Both the position numbers and the translations under genes were made by a program. Shown here piece after piece: positions 9,034 to 16,723 of a stretch of 36,662 nucleotides of DNA; the stretch's first letter is position 1, and each line of letters starts with the position of its first letter. The notes under the pieces are model-generated. The model saw nothing but the letters and a program-made list of their open reading frames with translations. It ran no database searches and was not told the origin of the DNA. This stretch comes from Candidatus Yanofskybacteria bacterium RIFCSPHIGHO2_01_FULL_41_26 (GTDB taxonomy: Bacteria > Patescibacteriota > Minisyncoccia > 2-02-FULL-40-12 > GWA2-44-9), in the NCBI GenBank assembly GCA_001794055.1, contig MGJB01000011.1:1-36662 (forward strand), given 5' to 3'.

Positions 9034-9063
9034 TTGACATTTGCCCTCTTTTCCTGTTATAAA
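9034..9063 (+). promoter_or_regulatory. Promoter of the guanylate-kinase-like gene
   Basis: TTGACA (9034-9039), an 18-base spacer and TATAAA (9058-9063). The start codon is about 25 bases after the predicted start of transcription. Confidence 0.65.
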
Positions 9064-9094
9064 AACACCAGCTGCTCATTAAAAAGACGGATAT

Positions 9095-9700
9095 ATGATC
9101 CTAACTCTGACCGGCGCCTCCGGCGCCGGCAAGACAACCATTGCCAAGAAACTTCTGAAAAACCTTACCATTGATGCACAGATGGTTCCCAGCTACACTA
9201 TCCGTAAATTCCGCAAGCCGAGGCCTACCGACATACCCGGTGAGTATAAATATGTAACCAGACTCTGGTTCTGGTTCCTAGAAAAAATCGGGGCTTTCCT
9301 TTGGACAGTTCATGTTCATGGCAACAGTTATGGCACCACAAAACGCTGGGTAGTCAGAGGATTACGGGATGACAATACGATTCATATTATGATTTTATTG
9401 TCCGATGCGATAAAAACCCTGAGAGAGTTTGCTGAAGAAAAGGGTCTTTTAGATCAGGTCTACTCTTTTTATATCTGTTCTCCGCCACAGGAGGTTTTAA
9501 GAGTAAGATTGGAAAAGCGGGGAGATAGTCAGGGAGAAGTAAAGAAGCGTTTGGCGGATTGCCTTAAATGGGACCAGAATGCTTTAAGTTCGGGTATCTC
9601 ATATGAATTCGTCAAAAACGATGGAGAAATTCGAGAAGCCGTAGTAGAAATAAAGGATCGTTTTCTTTTGAAATTTGAAGCCTCTGAAAGTTTATTCTAA
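9095..9700 (+). CDS. Guanylate kinase-like protein
   Basis: A 201-residue P-loop kinase. GASGAGKTT (7-15) is the Walker A loop. SYTIRKFRKPRPTDIPGEYKYV matches the guanylate-kinase GMP-binding block S-T-T-R-x-P-R-x-x-E, and HGNSYGTTK corresponds to the family motif hGnxYGT. SPPQEVLRVRLEKRG is the lid-like region. GMK phosphorylates GMP to GDP. The GMP-binding block is altered (IRKFRKPRP) and there is an inserted aromatic stretch (RLWFWFLEKIGAFLW), so the substrate could have drifted. It has its own promoter upstream and a terminator downstream, so it is a single-gene unit before the dcw cluster. Confidence 0.75.
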   Translation: MILTLTGASGAGKTTIAKKLLKNLTIDAQMVPSYTIRKFRKPRPTDIPGEYKYVTRLWFWFLEKIGAFLWTVHVHGNSYGTTKRWVVRGLRDDNTIHIMILLSDAIKTLREFAEEKGLLDQVYSFYICSPPQEVLRVRLEKRGDSQGEVKKRLADCLKWDQNALSSGISYEFVKNDGEIREAVVEIKDRFLLKFEASESLF

Positions 9701-9703
9701 TTC

Positions 9704-9724
9704 CCACCCAAAAGGTGGATTTTT
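9704..9724 (+). terminator. Intrinsic terminator after the guanylate-kinase-like gene
   Basis: Stem CCACC/GGTGG with loop CAAAA, followed by ATTTTT. Confidence 0.7.
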
Positions 9725-9753
9725 AATTTTAAAGCATTCCAAGTTATGCACAC

Positions 9754-9781
9754 TTGCATGGAGTCGAGGCAGTGCTATACT
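9754..9781 (+). promoter_or_regulatory. Promoter of the dcw cluster (mraZ)
   Basis: TTGCAT (9754-9759), a 16-base spacer and TATACT (9776-9781). Transcription would start near 9788, which leaves a ~95-base untranslated region before mraZ. Confidence 0.7.
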
Positions 9782-9790
9782 TAATCTTGT

Positions 9791-9820
9791 AAGTGGAGGA
9801 AAGTGGATAAGAGTGTTAAT
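9791..9820 (+). promoter_or_regulatory. Putative MraZ operator, three 10-bp direct repeats
   Basis: AAGTGGAGGA, AAGTGGATAA and GAGTGTTAAT stand in direct succession with a strict 10-base period, right at the predicted transcription start. MraZ is known to bind direct repeats of a GTGG/AAAGTG-type box spaced 10 bp apart upstream of its own gene, so autorepression is expected. Confidence 0.75.
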
Positions 9821-9833
9821 AATTAACATTTCT

Positions 9834-9880
9834 TGTGGATAACCGACTTGCGAAGTCGGTAAGATCAAAATTGTGGATAA
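9834..9880. promoter_or_regulatory. Two DnaA-box matches around a hairpin in the mraZ leader
   Basis: TGTGGATAA, the complement of the consensus DnaA box TTATCCACA, occurs at 9834-9842 and 9872-9880. Between them lies the hairpin ACCGACTT-GCG-AAGTCGGT (9842-9860). Both boxes are downstream of the promoter and upstream of the start codon. Confidence 0.5.
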
Positions 9881-9882
9881 CT

Positions 9883-10317
9883 ATGTTAATTGGCGAATAT
9901 CAACACAATCTGGATCCCAAAAAAAGGCTCGCTATCCCGTCAAAATTCAGGAAAGAGCTTGGGGATGGAGCTGTTCTAACCAAGGGTCTTGATGGCTGTT
10001 TATTCATTTTTCCTTTAAAGAATTGGTCGCCGTTTGCAGAGATGCTGGGAGGATTATCTATTGGTAAACAGGACACGAGGTCGTTTGCCCGCCTATTTCT
10101 TTCAGGTGCTGTAGATGTGGAGTTTGATTCATTGGGGAGGATATTGGTACCGGATAATTTAAAAAAATACGCAAATTTAAACAAAAAAATCATAATAGCA
10201 GGATTGTTTAATAGGTTAGAAATCTGGGATGAAGAAAAGTGGAGTATGTACAAGGATAATTTAGAAAAAAATTCAGATAAAACAGCCGAGAAGTTGGGGG
10301 AACTCGGATTGATATGA
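9883..10317 (+). CDS. mraZ: Transcriptional regulator MraZ
   Basis: A 144-residue protein with two SpoVT/AbrB-type repeats. LIGEYQHNLDPKKRLAIPSKFRKEL begins the first and VEFDSLGRILVPDNLKKYA the second, both typical of MraZ. The ATG at 9883 is preferred over an upstream TTG because the family begins with M-x-GEY. MraZ forms rings and represses the division and cell-wall (dcw) cluster from repeats upstream of its own gene; such repeats are present at 9791-9820. rsmH starts four bases after the stop. Confidence 0.95.
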   Translation: MLIGEYQHNLDPKKRLAIPSKFRKELGDGAVLTKGLDGCLFIFPLKNWSPFAEMLGGLSIGKQDTRSFARLFLSGAVDVEFDSLGRILVPDNLKKYANLNKKIIIAGLFNRLEIWDEEKWSMYKDNLEKNSDKTAEKLGELGLI

Positions 10318-10321
10318 GTAT

Positions 10322-11191
10322 ATGGTTCACAAGCCTGTTCTTGTAAATGAAGTTATTGAGTATCTGAGCCTGGAGCCAGGAAATAAGGTGATTGATGCCA
10401 CCCTGGACGGAGGAGGACACGCTTTAGCAATTTTAGAAAAATTTAAAGACATAAAAATTTTAGGAATAGAATGGGATCCGGAACTGTTTAAAAATTTAAA
10501 AATAACAGATAGCAGATTAATAAAGATTAATGATAGTTATGTAAACTTAAAAAAAGTAGTAAAAGATTACAAGTTTGAACCAGATGGTATATTGTTTGAT
10601 CTTGGGTTGTCGTCATGGCATTACGAAGAAAGCGGCAGAGGATTTTCTTTCAAGAAAAATGAAACGTTGGACATGAGGTTTAACCAAGAAATTCAAACCG
10701 AAAGCGCTCTTGATATTGTGAATAAATCAAGCGAGGAGGAATTAAGGGAGCTGATAAGTTCTTTGGGCGAGGAACAGTTTGCCGGAAACATAGCCAAGAA
10801 TATTGTCCGAATCAGACGCGAAAAACCGATTGTGATGACAGGGGAGTTGGTAAGCGTGATAAACCAGTCGGTTCCTGATTGGTATAAGCATCGAAAGATA
10901 CACTTTGCGACCAAAACATTTCAAGCTTTGAGAGTTTCGGTAAACGATGAACTTGTAAATATCAGAAAAGGACTAATGGCAGCCATAGAGGTGTTAAAGC
11001 CTAAAGGAAGATTGGCGATGATAGCGTTTCAAGGATTGGAAAATAAAGTAGCCAAGGAAATTTTTAGAGAAAAGAAGAAAAATGGAGTCATAGAATTTGT
11101 GGTGAAAGGTGCGGTTAAACCTTCTTGGGAAGAACAAAAATCTAATCCGAGAGCGAGGAGTGCCAAGATGAAGGTTATACAGAAAATTTAA
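10322..11191 (+). CDS. rsmH: 16S rRNA (cytosine(1402)-N(4))-methyltransferase RsmH
   Basis: 289 residues. HKPVLVNEVIEYL is the canonical N-terminus, DATLDGGGHALAIL (25-38) is the SAM-binding loop, and GILFDLGLSSWHYEESGRGFSF and LDMRFNQE are RsmH signatures. HFATKTFQALRVSVNDEL is the conserved C-terminal block. The enzyme methylates N4 of C1402 in the 30S decoding centre. It sits in the usual place between mraZ and an ftsL-like gene. Confidence 0.96.
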   Translation: MVHKPVLVNEVIEYLSLEPGNKVIDATLDGGGHALAILEKFKDIKILGIEWDPELFKNLKITDSRLIKINDSYVNLKKVVKDYKFEPDGILFDLGLSSWHYEESGRGFSFKKNETLDMRFNQEIQTESALDIVNKSSEEELRELISSLGEEQFAGNIAKNIVRIRREKPIVMTGELVSVINQSVPDWYKHRKIHFATKTFQALRVSVNDELVNIRKGLMAAIEVLKPKGRLAMIAFQGLENKVAKEIFREKKKNGVIEFVVKGAVKPSWEEQKSNPRARSAKMKVIQKI

Positions 11192-11225
11192 ACGGGATGG
11201 GAAGGAATGCCCTAGCCCTAAAAAA

Positions 11226-11579
11226 GTGACAGTAACCAAACATGCGGCCATGCCTATCGGCAGGCAGGTAGCTAAAGAGTTAAACCATAATTCAGTAAGT
11301 ACGGTTTTCCTGATAAACACAATTGTATTGTTAACTGTGGGACTCCTGGCGGTTTATTATGTAATTCAGGCCAACATAATTGCGGCCGGCAGTTATAAAA
11401 TAGACGTGTTAAACCAAAAACTCCAGTCTCTAAATGAGACTCACAGTTATTTGGCTGCCCAAGAGCTGTCAATGGAAGATCCGACGAGGGTTCTTAATTT
11501 TGCTTTAAGCAAAAACATGGTTGAAGCAAAAGATGCTGTTTATTTGTTTGAAAATGGAGAGGTGGCTTTGAGGCCATAA
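11226..11579 (+). CDS. FtsL-like division protein
   Basis: 117 residues with one transmembrane helix (about 25-52, VFLINTIVLLTVGLLAVYYVIQANI), followed by a short coiled-coil-like stretch (IDVLNQKLQSLNETHSYLAAQ). Small bitopic proteins at this position, between rsmH and ftsI, are normally FtsL, a partner of FtsB/FtsQ in the divisome. Sequence similarity to FtsL is always weak, so the call rests on topology and context. The N-terminus contains AMPIGRQV, encoded by a GCCTATCGGCAGGC palindrome, an insertion also seen in hrcA. The gene ends one base before ftsI. Confidence 0.7.
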   Translation: MTVTKHAAMPIGRQVAKELNHNSVSTVFLINTIVLLTVGLLAVYYVIQANIIAAGSYKIDVLNQKLQSLNETHSYLAAQELSMEDPTRVLNFALSKNMVEAKDAVYLFENGEVALRP

Positions 11580-11580
11580 T

Positions 11581-13317
11581 ATGAAATTGCATGATAATTT
11601 ACGCATAAATATATTTTTTATTCTTGTCTTGATTGTTTCAAGCCTGATTTTATACAGGCTTTTTATTTTATCTTATATCCGACATTCGGTTTATTCCCGT
11701 ACTGCGACGGCTCAAAAAGATAATGTCACTAACATTTTGGCCCGGGGTAATATATACATGAATGATCCGGCATCAAATAGCTTATTTCTTGCCGCTACCA
11801 ATAAAAAGTTTCCCTTGGCTTACGTTGTTCCTACTAAGGTTGACTGGGCAAACGATGAGGAAAAGACGACCCAAGCAGCAGATATTTTAAAAGTTGACAA
11901 AAATTTAATTCTAAACACAATCCAATCAGGGCAGAATTATTCTAAAGTTTTGGCAAGAAGGCTTGATGCGAGTCAGGTTGAGGGTATAAAAAATTTAAAC
12001 TTAAGAGGACTAGGGATTTCATATGAAACTGACAGATTTTATCCTGGACAAAAATTGGCGGCTAATGTTTTGGGTTTTTTGGGATATGATTTGAACGGTC
12101 GTTCGGGACAATATGGGATTGAATCTTATTATGATGACGATCTTTTTGGCAGGGCAGGAGTAAAATCATCGACCGCGACAGGAATGTTTAGTTTTATTAA
12201 AAATATTGTTTATCGCAATAAGAAAAGTTCGCTGGCTGGTGAAAACGATGCATTCAACCGTCCGTCGGATGTTGTTTTGACTATAGACAAAAATATTCAG
12301 GCTTATGCAGAAGACAAGCTTGAAAATGTGCTGAAAAAATGGAATGCCCAAGGGGGGACAATTATTGTTCAGGACCCCAATACCGGCAAAATATTAGCTA
12401 TGGCCGATAAGCCGTCATTTGATCCTAATAATTATAGTGATTATCAATCCGGCTTGTTTTTGAATAAAGGCGTGCAAGAAGTCTTTGAGCCCGGTTCGTC
12501 TTTCAAACCCATAACGATGTCTATGGGACTAGATCTCGGCAGAGTTTCTTCTCAAACGACATTTACCGATGTTGGTTTTGTTCAAGCCGCTGAATATACA
12601 ATACATAATTTCAGCAACAAAATTTTCGGTTCTCAAACGATGTCTCAAGTATTGGAAAAATCCATAAATACCGGAGCCATGTTTGTCGAAAATCTTGTGG
12701 GTGATGAAAACTTTCTTAACTATGCCATCAACACCGGATTCGGACAAAGAACAGGCATAGATCTACCGGGCGAGGTAAACGGAGATATAACTAATTTATA
12801 CAGTGGGAGAAAAATTAATTATCTGACGGCATCGTTCGGCCAGGGAATTGCGGTTACGTCCATACAGCTTATTAATGCTTACTCGGCTATTGCAAATGGG
12901 GGCAAGCTTATGAAACCTTATGTTGTTGAAAAGATAATCAAAGAAGGAGGAGAAGAAGTGATTACCAAGCCGGAGATAATAAGCATTCCATTTTCAAAAA
13001 AAACATCAGACAAATTGAAGTCGATGCTGATTGGGGTGGTAGATAACGGCTTTGATAAAGCCAAGATTAAGGGGTATGATATAGCCGGTAAAACCGGGAC
13101 TGCGCAAATACCTGACGGGAAAGGCGGTTACGACAAAACGGAATTTATTCACGATTTTATGGGGTTTGCGCCGGCTTATGATCCTAAGTTTGTAATTTTG
13201 ATAAAAATGGACCGGCCCAAAGGTATTCAATTTGCCGCCGACAGTTTGTCTCCGACGTTCAGAGAAATGGCGCAGTTTTTAATTAATTATTACAAAATTC
13301 CACCTACTAGAAAGTAA
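11581..13317 (+). CDS. ftsI: Peptidoglycan transpeptidase, FtsI/PBP2 class
   Basis: 578 residues with an N-terminal membrane anchor (about 9-31), a pedestal domain with GLGISYETDRFYPGQKLAANVLGFLGYD and a transpeptidase domain. The active-site motifs are S306-S-F-K309 (in EPGSSFKP), S361-I-N363 and K504-T-G506. The enzyme cross-links septal peptidoglycan and is the target of beta-lactams. Its place between the FtsL-like gene and murF supports a division-specific role. All three motifs are intact and the length is normal. Confidence 0.95.
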   Translation: MKLHDNLRINIFFILVLIVSSLILYRLFILSYIRHSVYSRTATAQKDNVTNILARGNIYMNDPASNSLFLAATNKKFPLAYVVPTKVDWANDEEKTTQAADILKVDKNLILNTIQSGQNYSKVLARRLDASQVEGIKNLNLRGLGISYETDRFYPGQKLAANVLGFLGYDLNGRSGQYGIESYYDDDLFGRAGVKSSTATGMFSFIKNIVYRNKKSSLAGENDAFNRPSDVVLTIDKNIQAYAEDKLENVLKKWNAQGGTIIVQDPNTGKILAMADKPSFDPNNYSDYQSGLFLNKGVQEVFEPGSSFKPITMSMGLDLGRVSSQTTFTDVGFVQAAEYTIHNFSNKIFGSQTMSQVLEKSINTGAMFVENLVGDENFLNYAINTGFGQRTGIDLPGEVNGDITNLYSGRKINYLTASFGQGIAVTSIQLINAYSAIANGGKLMKPYVVEKIIKEGGEEVITKPEIISIPFSKKTSDKLKSMLIGVVDNGFDKAKIKGYDIAGKTGTAQIPDGKGGYDKTEFIHDFMGFAPAYDPKFVILIKMDRPKGIQFAADSLSPTFREMAQFLINYYKIPPTRK

Positions 13318-13321
13318 ATCC

Positions 13322-14647
13322 ATGTATAAATTATCCCAAATCATTGTAGAAATACTAGCTAAAATATATTTGTGGCGTTTTGACCCGAAAATTATTGGAG
13401 TTACCGGAAATGTCGGAAAGACATCCGCAAAAGAAGCAATCGGCTTGGTTGTAAGTAAAATTAAAAAAGTCAGAGTCGGTGGGGGAAATTTAAATAATGA
13501 AATTGGTCTGCCTTTTAATATTATTAGCGATTCAGTTGATGAATATTATGAGAAAGGCGGCAGTCTAATTTTTGGAATAAAATCTTTTTTTAAAGCAATT
13601 TTAGGCCTTCTCGGTTCTAACTATCCCGAAGTGCTTGTTTTGGAGTACGGAGCTGACAGACCGGGAGATATAAAAAAGTTATCTAAAAAATATAAACCGC
13701 ATGTTGGTGTAGTTACTGCGGTTGGGGAAGTGCCGGTTCATGTGGAATTTTTTTCTGGACCGGAGGGGGTGGCTCGTGAGAAAGGTCGACTGATTGAAGC
13801 ACTTTCAATTTCCGATTTTGCGGTTTTGAATTTTGACGATCTGGCGGTTCTTGAAATGAAAGAAAAAACAAAGGCTAAAACATTAACATATGGATTTGGT
13901 GAAGGGGCAACGGTACGAATCTCTAATCTTGAGCCATGGACAGAGAGCGGAATTCCTGAAGGAGTAAATTTTAAAATGAATTATAACGACACTCTCCATG
14001 GTGGCGGACAGGGTTTTGTGCCATTTAAACTAAGCGGTTCGTTGGGCAAATCCCAGGGTTATGCTGCTGCGGCCGCGGCCGCAGTCGGCTCAATTTTTGG
14101 CATGAATCTTGTTGATATAAGCGAAACTCTTTCCGAATATCAGGGACCGAAAGGGAGATTAAAAATATTGAAAGGAATTAAAAACTCCACAATTATAGAC
14201 GATACATATAATGCATCGCCTTTATCAACCCATCTTGCCCTAGAAACACTTAGAGATCTGCCTGCTGGCGAGGTGGGTTTACCGGGAACTCGGAAGATTG
14301 CCATGTTAGGTGATATGCTTGAATTGGGGAAATATACTATTCAGGCTCATCAGGAAATCGGCAATATGGCCGGAAGTTTTATTGACTTGCTTGTTTGTGT
14401 GGGTTCAAGGGCGAAATTTATCGCTGACAGTGCTTTTAATCAGATGCCCAAAGAAAATATTTACAGATTTGATACATCAGACGAAACAAAATTAAAAGTT
14501 AACGAATTAATTAATGAAGGGGATTTAGTTTTAGTGAAAGGTTCGCAGGGGATGCGCATGGAGAAAATTGTCGAAGAGATAATGGCCGAACCGGACAAAA
14601 AGAAAGAACTGCTCGTTCGCCAATCCGCTAAATGGCTCAAGAGATGA
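13322..14647 (+). CDS. murF: UDP-N-acetylmuramoyl-tripeptide--D-alanyl-D-alanine ligase
   Basis: 441 residues of the Mur ligase fold. GVTGNVGKTS (26-35) is the ATP-binding loop, GGGNLNNEIGLPFNII is the conserved substrate-side block, LEYGADRPGDI the central one, and DDTYNASPLSTHLALETL and MLGDMLELG the C-terminal ones. MurF adds D-Ala-D-Ala to the UDP-MurNAc-tripeptide in the cytoplasm. LPAGEVGLPGTRK is an unusually long loop before IAMLGDML and is encoded by a GCCTGCTGGCGAGG stretch like the other short repeats in this window. It is the last gene of the dcw cluster here. Four bases separate it from ftsI. Confidence 0.93.
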   Translation: MYKLSQIIVEILAKIYLWRFDPKIIGVTGNVGKTSAKEAIGLVVSKIKKVRVGGGNLNNEIGLPFNIISDSVDEYYEKGGSLIFGIKSFFKAILGLLGSNYPEVLVLEYGADRPGDIKKLSKKYKPHVGVVTAVGEVPVHVEFFSGPEGVAREKGRLIEALSISDFAVLNFDDLAVLEMKEKTKAKTLTYGFGEGATVRISNLEPWTESGIPEGVNFKMNYNDTLHGGGQGFVPFKLSGSLGKSQGYAAAAAAAVGSIFGMNLVDISETLSEYQGPKGRLKILKGIKNSTIIDDTYNASPLSTHLALETLRDLPAGEVGLPGTRKIAMLGDMLELGKYTIQAHQEIGNMAGSFIDLLVCVGSRAKFIADSAFNQMPKENIYRFDTSDETKLKVNELINEGDLVLVKGSQGMRMEKIVEEIMAEPDKKKELLVRQSAKWLKR

Positions 14648-14690
14648 AGTTTTTATAAAGGTATCCTACGAGCCACTTATAAAAACTTTT
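14647..14690. terminator. Stem-loop at the end of the dcw cluster
   Basis: Perfect 12-base arms AAGTTTTTATAA (14647-14658) and TTATAAAAACTT (14677-14688) enclose an 18-base loop. The sequence begins on the last base of the murF stop codon and could stop transcription from either side. Confidence 0.55.
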
Positions 14691-14702
14691 GTTCTGGTAA
14701 AC

Positions 14703-14724
14703 AAAAAACCCCGATGTTCTGGGG
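14703..14724 (-). terminator. Terminator of the 43-codon minus-strand gene
   Basis: Read on the minus strand, CCCC and GGGG arms enclose an eight-base loop and are followed by six T. Confidence 0.5.
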
Positions 14725-14747
14725 CTTTGGGGGTTAATTGCCTATGG

Positions 14748-14879
14748 TCACTTCTTATTGAGGATATCTCGGATTTCTTTGAGCGTGTCAACTATGTTAG
14801 AAAGATAAAACAAAATCCAACATGCGATTATTAATACTATAACACCGAAAGCCCGAAATAACGCAGTAAGCTCATCCAT
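14748..14879 (-). CDS. Small single-pass membrane protein, 43 residues
   Basis: An open frame too short for usual gene calling. It starts with ATG at 14879, preceded by GGAGGGAG five bases upstream, the strongest ribosome-binding site in this part of the window. The product has a hydrophobic helix, VIVLIIACWILFYL, then a charged amphipathic end, DTLKEIRDILNKK. A hairpin with a T-tract follows the stop. Upstream on the minus strand, TTGACA and TAAAGT are spaced by 18 bases. The family is not recognised. Membrane insertion is predicted from composition only. Confidence 0.6.
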   Translation of the reverse strand: MDELTALFRAFGVIVLIIACWILFYLSNIVDTLKEIRDILNKK

Positions 14880-14951
14880 CTTTCTCCCTCCACTTGTGGA
14901 AAGAATTTACTAAAAAGAACGTAAAAATACTTTAACATATCGCTAGACTAT

Positions 14952-14980
14952 TTGTCAAATTAGGAAAATTAAGTTAAAAT
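14952..14980 (+). promoter_or_regulatory. Promoter of tRNA-Glu
   Basis: TTGTCA (14952-14957), a 17-base spacer and TAAAAT (14975-14980), 13 bases before the mature tRNA end. Confidence 0.6.
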
Positions 14981-14993
14981 ATCCTAATTAAAT

Positions 14994-15068
14994 GGCGCCA
15001 TCGTCTATCGGTTAGGACACATGCTTCTCAAGCATGGAAGCGGAGTTCGATTCTCCGTGGCGCTGCCA
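14994..15068 (+). tRNA. tRNA-Glu (anticodon CTC), CCA encoded
   Basis: Acceptor arms GGCGCCA and TGGCGCT pair, with one G-T. The anticodon stem CATGC/GCATG encloses TTCTCAA, so the anticodon is CTC. The T loop is TTCGATT. Discriminator G is followed by CCA, in contrast to tRNA-Val in the same window, which lacks it. Confidence 0.95.
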
Positions 15069-15145
15069 TTATGGAAAATTGGTCTTTCGGCGACTAAGTT
15101 GAACGGCTTTTTCCATACTAGGGTTAGATTACTTCCATCCCAGAT

Positions 15146-15173
15146 AAAGTTTTCCAATGTTCTCTATCGGCCC
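15146..15173. repeat. 28-bp dispersed repeat, copy 1
   Basis: Begins AAAGTTTTCCAATGTTCTCT and ends CGGCCC. It lies 41 bases before the PemK/MazF-like gene. Copies at 15803-15830 and 16638-16665 differ at one or two positions. Confidence 0.75.
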
Positions 15174-15213
15174 AATCTGGTAATTTCTGCCGGTTTTTGT
15201 TTTAATAATTTTT

Positions 15214-15603
15214 ATGAATAAAGATTTTAAGAAATGGCACGACAAGAAAGCCCATCTTCATGATAAGGGTTCTCGAGTATTCTTTCATGAGCGTGAAGTT
15301 TGGTGGTGTTCAATAGGTTTGAATATCGGTTTTGAACAAGATGGCAAAGGATTTAATTTTGCTCGTCCAGTTTTAGTTTTCAAGAAATTCAACAACGAAA
15401 CGTTCTGGGCGATTCCTCTAACCACCAAAGTAAAAACTGGGAAATATTGGTTTCCTGTTAATTTCGAAGATGGTGTAAAGAGAACTGCCGTTCTTTCTCA
15501 AGTTCGTTTGGTTGATGCCAAGCGGCTGTATCAAAAAATTGGAGTATTAGATAAAGCCGATTATCAAAAATTAACCGAAGAATTCGTTAAGCTTTGTAAG
15601 TAA
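15214..15603 (+). CDS. PemK/MazF-like toxin
   Basis: A 129-residue protein with the PemK/MazF barrel pattern. REVWWCSIGLNIGFEQDG is the first strand region, RPVLVFKKF the core strand, FWAIPLTTKVKTGKYW the conserved P-L-T block, and AVLSQVRLVDAKRL the S-Q-x-R-x-x-D-x-x-R-L block. MazF toxins are sequence-specific endoribonucleases. No convincing antitoxin gene is adjacent. CPR members of this family often stand alone beside a small coiled-coil gene like the one at 16724. A truncated relative lies at 33146-33298. The start codon has no clear ribosome-binding site and follows a TAATAATTT stretch closely. Confidence 0.75.
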   Translation: MNKDFKKWHDKKAHLHDKGSRVFFHEREVWWCSIGLNIGFEQDGKGFNFARPVLVFKKFNNETFWAIPLTTKVKTGKYWFPVNFEDGVKRTAVLSQVRLVDAKRLYQKIGVLDKADYQKLTEEFVKLCK

Positions 15604-15947
15604 AATAAGTGTGTATATAGTCAGAAACACCCTTGCAGGTGTTTCGAGGCCGAAGCCGTATAGGCTTTAAATGTATCATACGGCTTATAAAAAGTCAATG
15701 AGTTGTCAACATACCAGCATAACCAACATTTTTTAGATAGCCAGACAAGAATCAGGAATTAATAAGGGTTCACTGATAAAACTTTGATAGATATTTCTCA
15801 ACAAAGTTTTCCAATGTTCTCTATTGGCCCTGCCATTAGTGGAATGAGGCAAGCTTTTTAAGCCAGTAATCATTAGGGAATCTGGGTTACTGAGGGTTTG
15901 CCTCATCCCTGTTTTTCTCGACCCCCAAGGGGAATGGAAAACTTTGG
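15604..15947. other. Non-coding stretch with two hairpins and a repeat copy
   Basis: No gene is seen. Two hairpins follow the toxin gene: GAAACACC/GGTGTTTC (15624-15645) and AAGCCGTAT/ATACGGCTT (15653-15686). The second 28-bp repeat copy follows, and near the end is an inverted piece of it (TGGAAAACTTTG at 15936-15947). Confidence 0.5.
15803..15830. repeat. 28-bp dispersed repeat, copy 2
   Basis: Same as copy 1 except T for C at one position. It is followed by TGCCATTAGTGGAA, which resembles the sequence after copy 3. Confidence 0.75.
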
Positions 15948-15976
15948 TTGACAAATAAATAAATCTTAAGTAAAAT
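15948..15976 (+). promoter_or_regulatory. Promoter of the unknown gene at 16005
   Basis: TTGACA (15948-15953), exactly 17 bases, then TAAAAT (15971-15976). Confidence 0.75.
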
Positions 15977-16004
15977 CACAGCAGAACTTTCAAAGGATTT
16001 ACCG

Positions 16005-16541
16005 ATGATTAGAAAAATAATGTCAATTTTTGAGAGATTCAAAAAAACACCCGAAGAATATAGCGAAGAATATTTCCGCAAGGCACAGGAAGAGGCTAGA
16101 AAATCAGTAGAAAAATTTGAGAGAGAACGAAGCGAAAAGATCGAAGCCATTAGGAATACTAAGGGCTTTGGGGAAGGTGTAATTTCAACTTGTGCTAAGT
16201 TGGAAATTTCACAAGAAGAAGCTGAAAAGATGACTGACGATGTGAGCTTGTATGATTATGAAAGGAAGAAGTTCTATATAAAAGCCAATATTGATCAAAT
16301 TAGAAAGTACGTTAATTCTGAACATCCGAAGGAAATAATTTATACGAATATTAGATCTGACGATCTTGCCCAATTTGGTGATTATGTTATCGATGTGGGT
16401 AATAATGTCATGATAAGATATGACGGTTATGCACAATATCCCGGTTCTCGGGATATGGCTTCTTTTAATTTCATTCCGATGGAATACAAATCAGAATCAC
16501 TGGGAGGATATTTTTCTAAAACCAGATTTTTTCTAAAGTAG
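16005..16541 (+). CDS. Unknown protein, 178 residues, charged helical N-terminus
   Basis: Not recognised. Residues ~8-50 are a highly charged probable coiled coil (FERFKKTPEEYSEEYFRKAQ and on through ERERSEKIEAIR). The rest is a mixed domain with YTNIRSDDLAQFGDYVIDVG and MIRYDGYAQYPGSRD, without cysteines in a metal pattern or any known catalytic motif. A consensus promoter lies upstream, AAAGGA stands eight bases before the ATG at 16005, and a clean terminator follows, so it is an independent expressed unit. A second ATG at 16020 is possible. No membrane segment is visible. Confidence 0.65.
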   Translation: MIRKIMSIFERFKKTPEEYSEEYFRKAQEEARKSVEKFERERSEKIEAIRNTKGFGEGVISTCAKLEISQEEAEKMTDDVSLYDYERKKFYIKANIDQIRKYVNSEHPKEIIYTNIRSDDLAQFGDYVIDVGNNVMIRYDGYAQYPGSRDMASFNFIPMEYKSESLGGYFSKTRFFLK

Positions 16542-16546
16542 TTTTA

Positions 16547-16567
16547 GGAGCCTGAAGGCTCCCTTTT
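16547..16567 (+). terminator. Intrinsic terminator
   Basis: Perfect stem GGAGCC/GGCTCC with TGAA loop and CTTTT tail, just after the gene ending at 16541. Confidence 0.85.
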
Positions 16568-16637
16568 AATTACTCAAACCGTAAATTCTGGAATATTTAC
16601 TGGGTTTTTAATAAAATAACCATAGATTTCATTGAAC

Positions 16638-16665
16638 AAAGTTTTCCAACGTTCTCTATTGGCCC
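16638..16665. repeat. 28-bp dispersed repeat, copy 3
   Basis: Differs from copy 2 by one base (C for T in the middle). It is followed by TGCCAAAGTTGTGGAA. Confidence 0.75.
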
Positions 16666-16723
16666 TGCCAAAGTTGTGGAAGTTTGGTGCGGGGTCAAGC
16701 ACGGAAGCAGAATTAGATAAAAA

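Noticed and set aside
15021-15221. 66-codon open frame on plus
   Set aside because: It starts inside tRNA-Glu and crosses a 28-bp repeat copy; composition is not protein-like.
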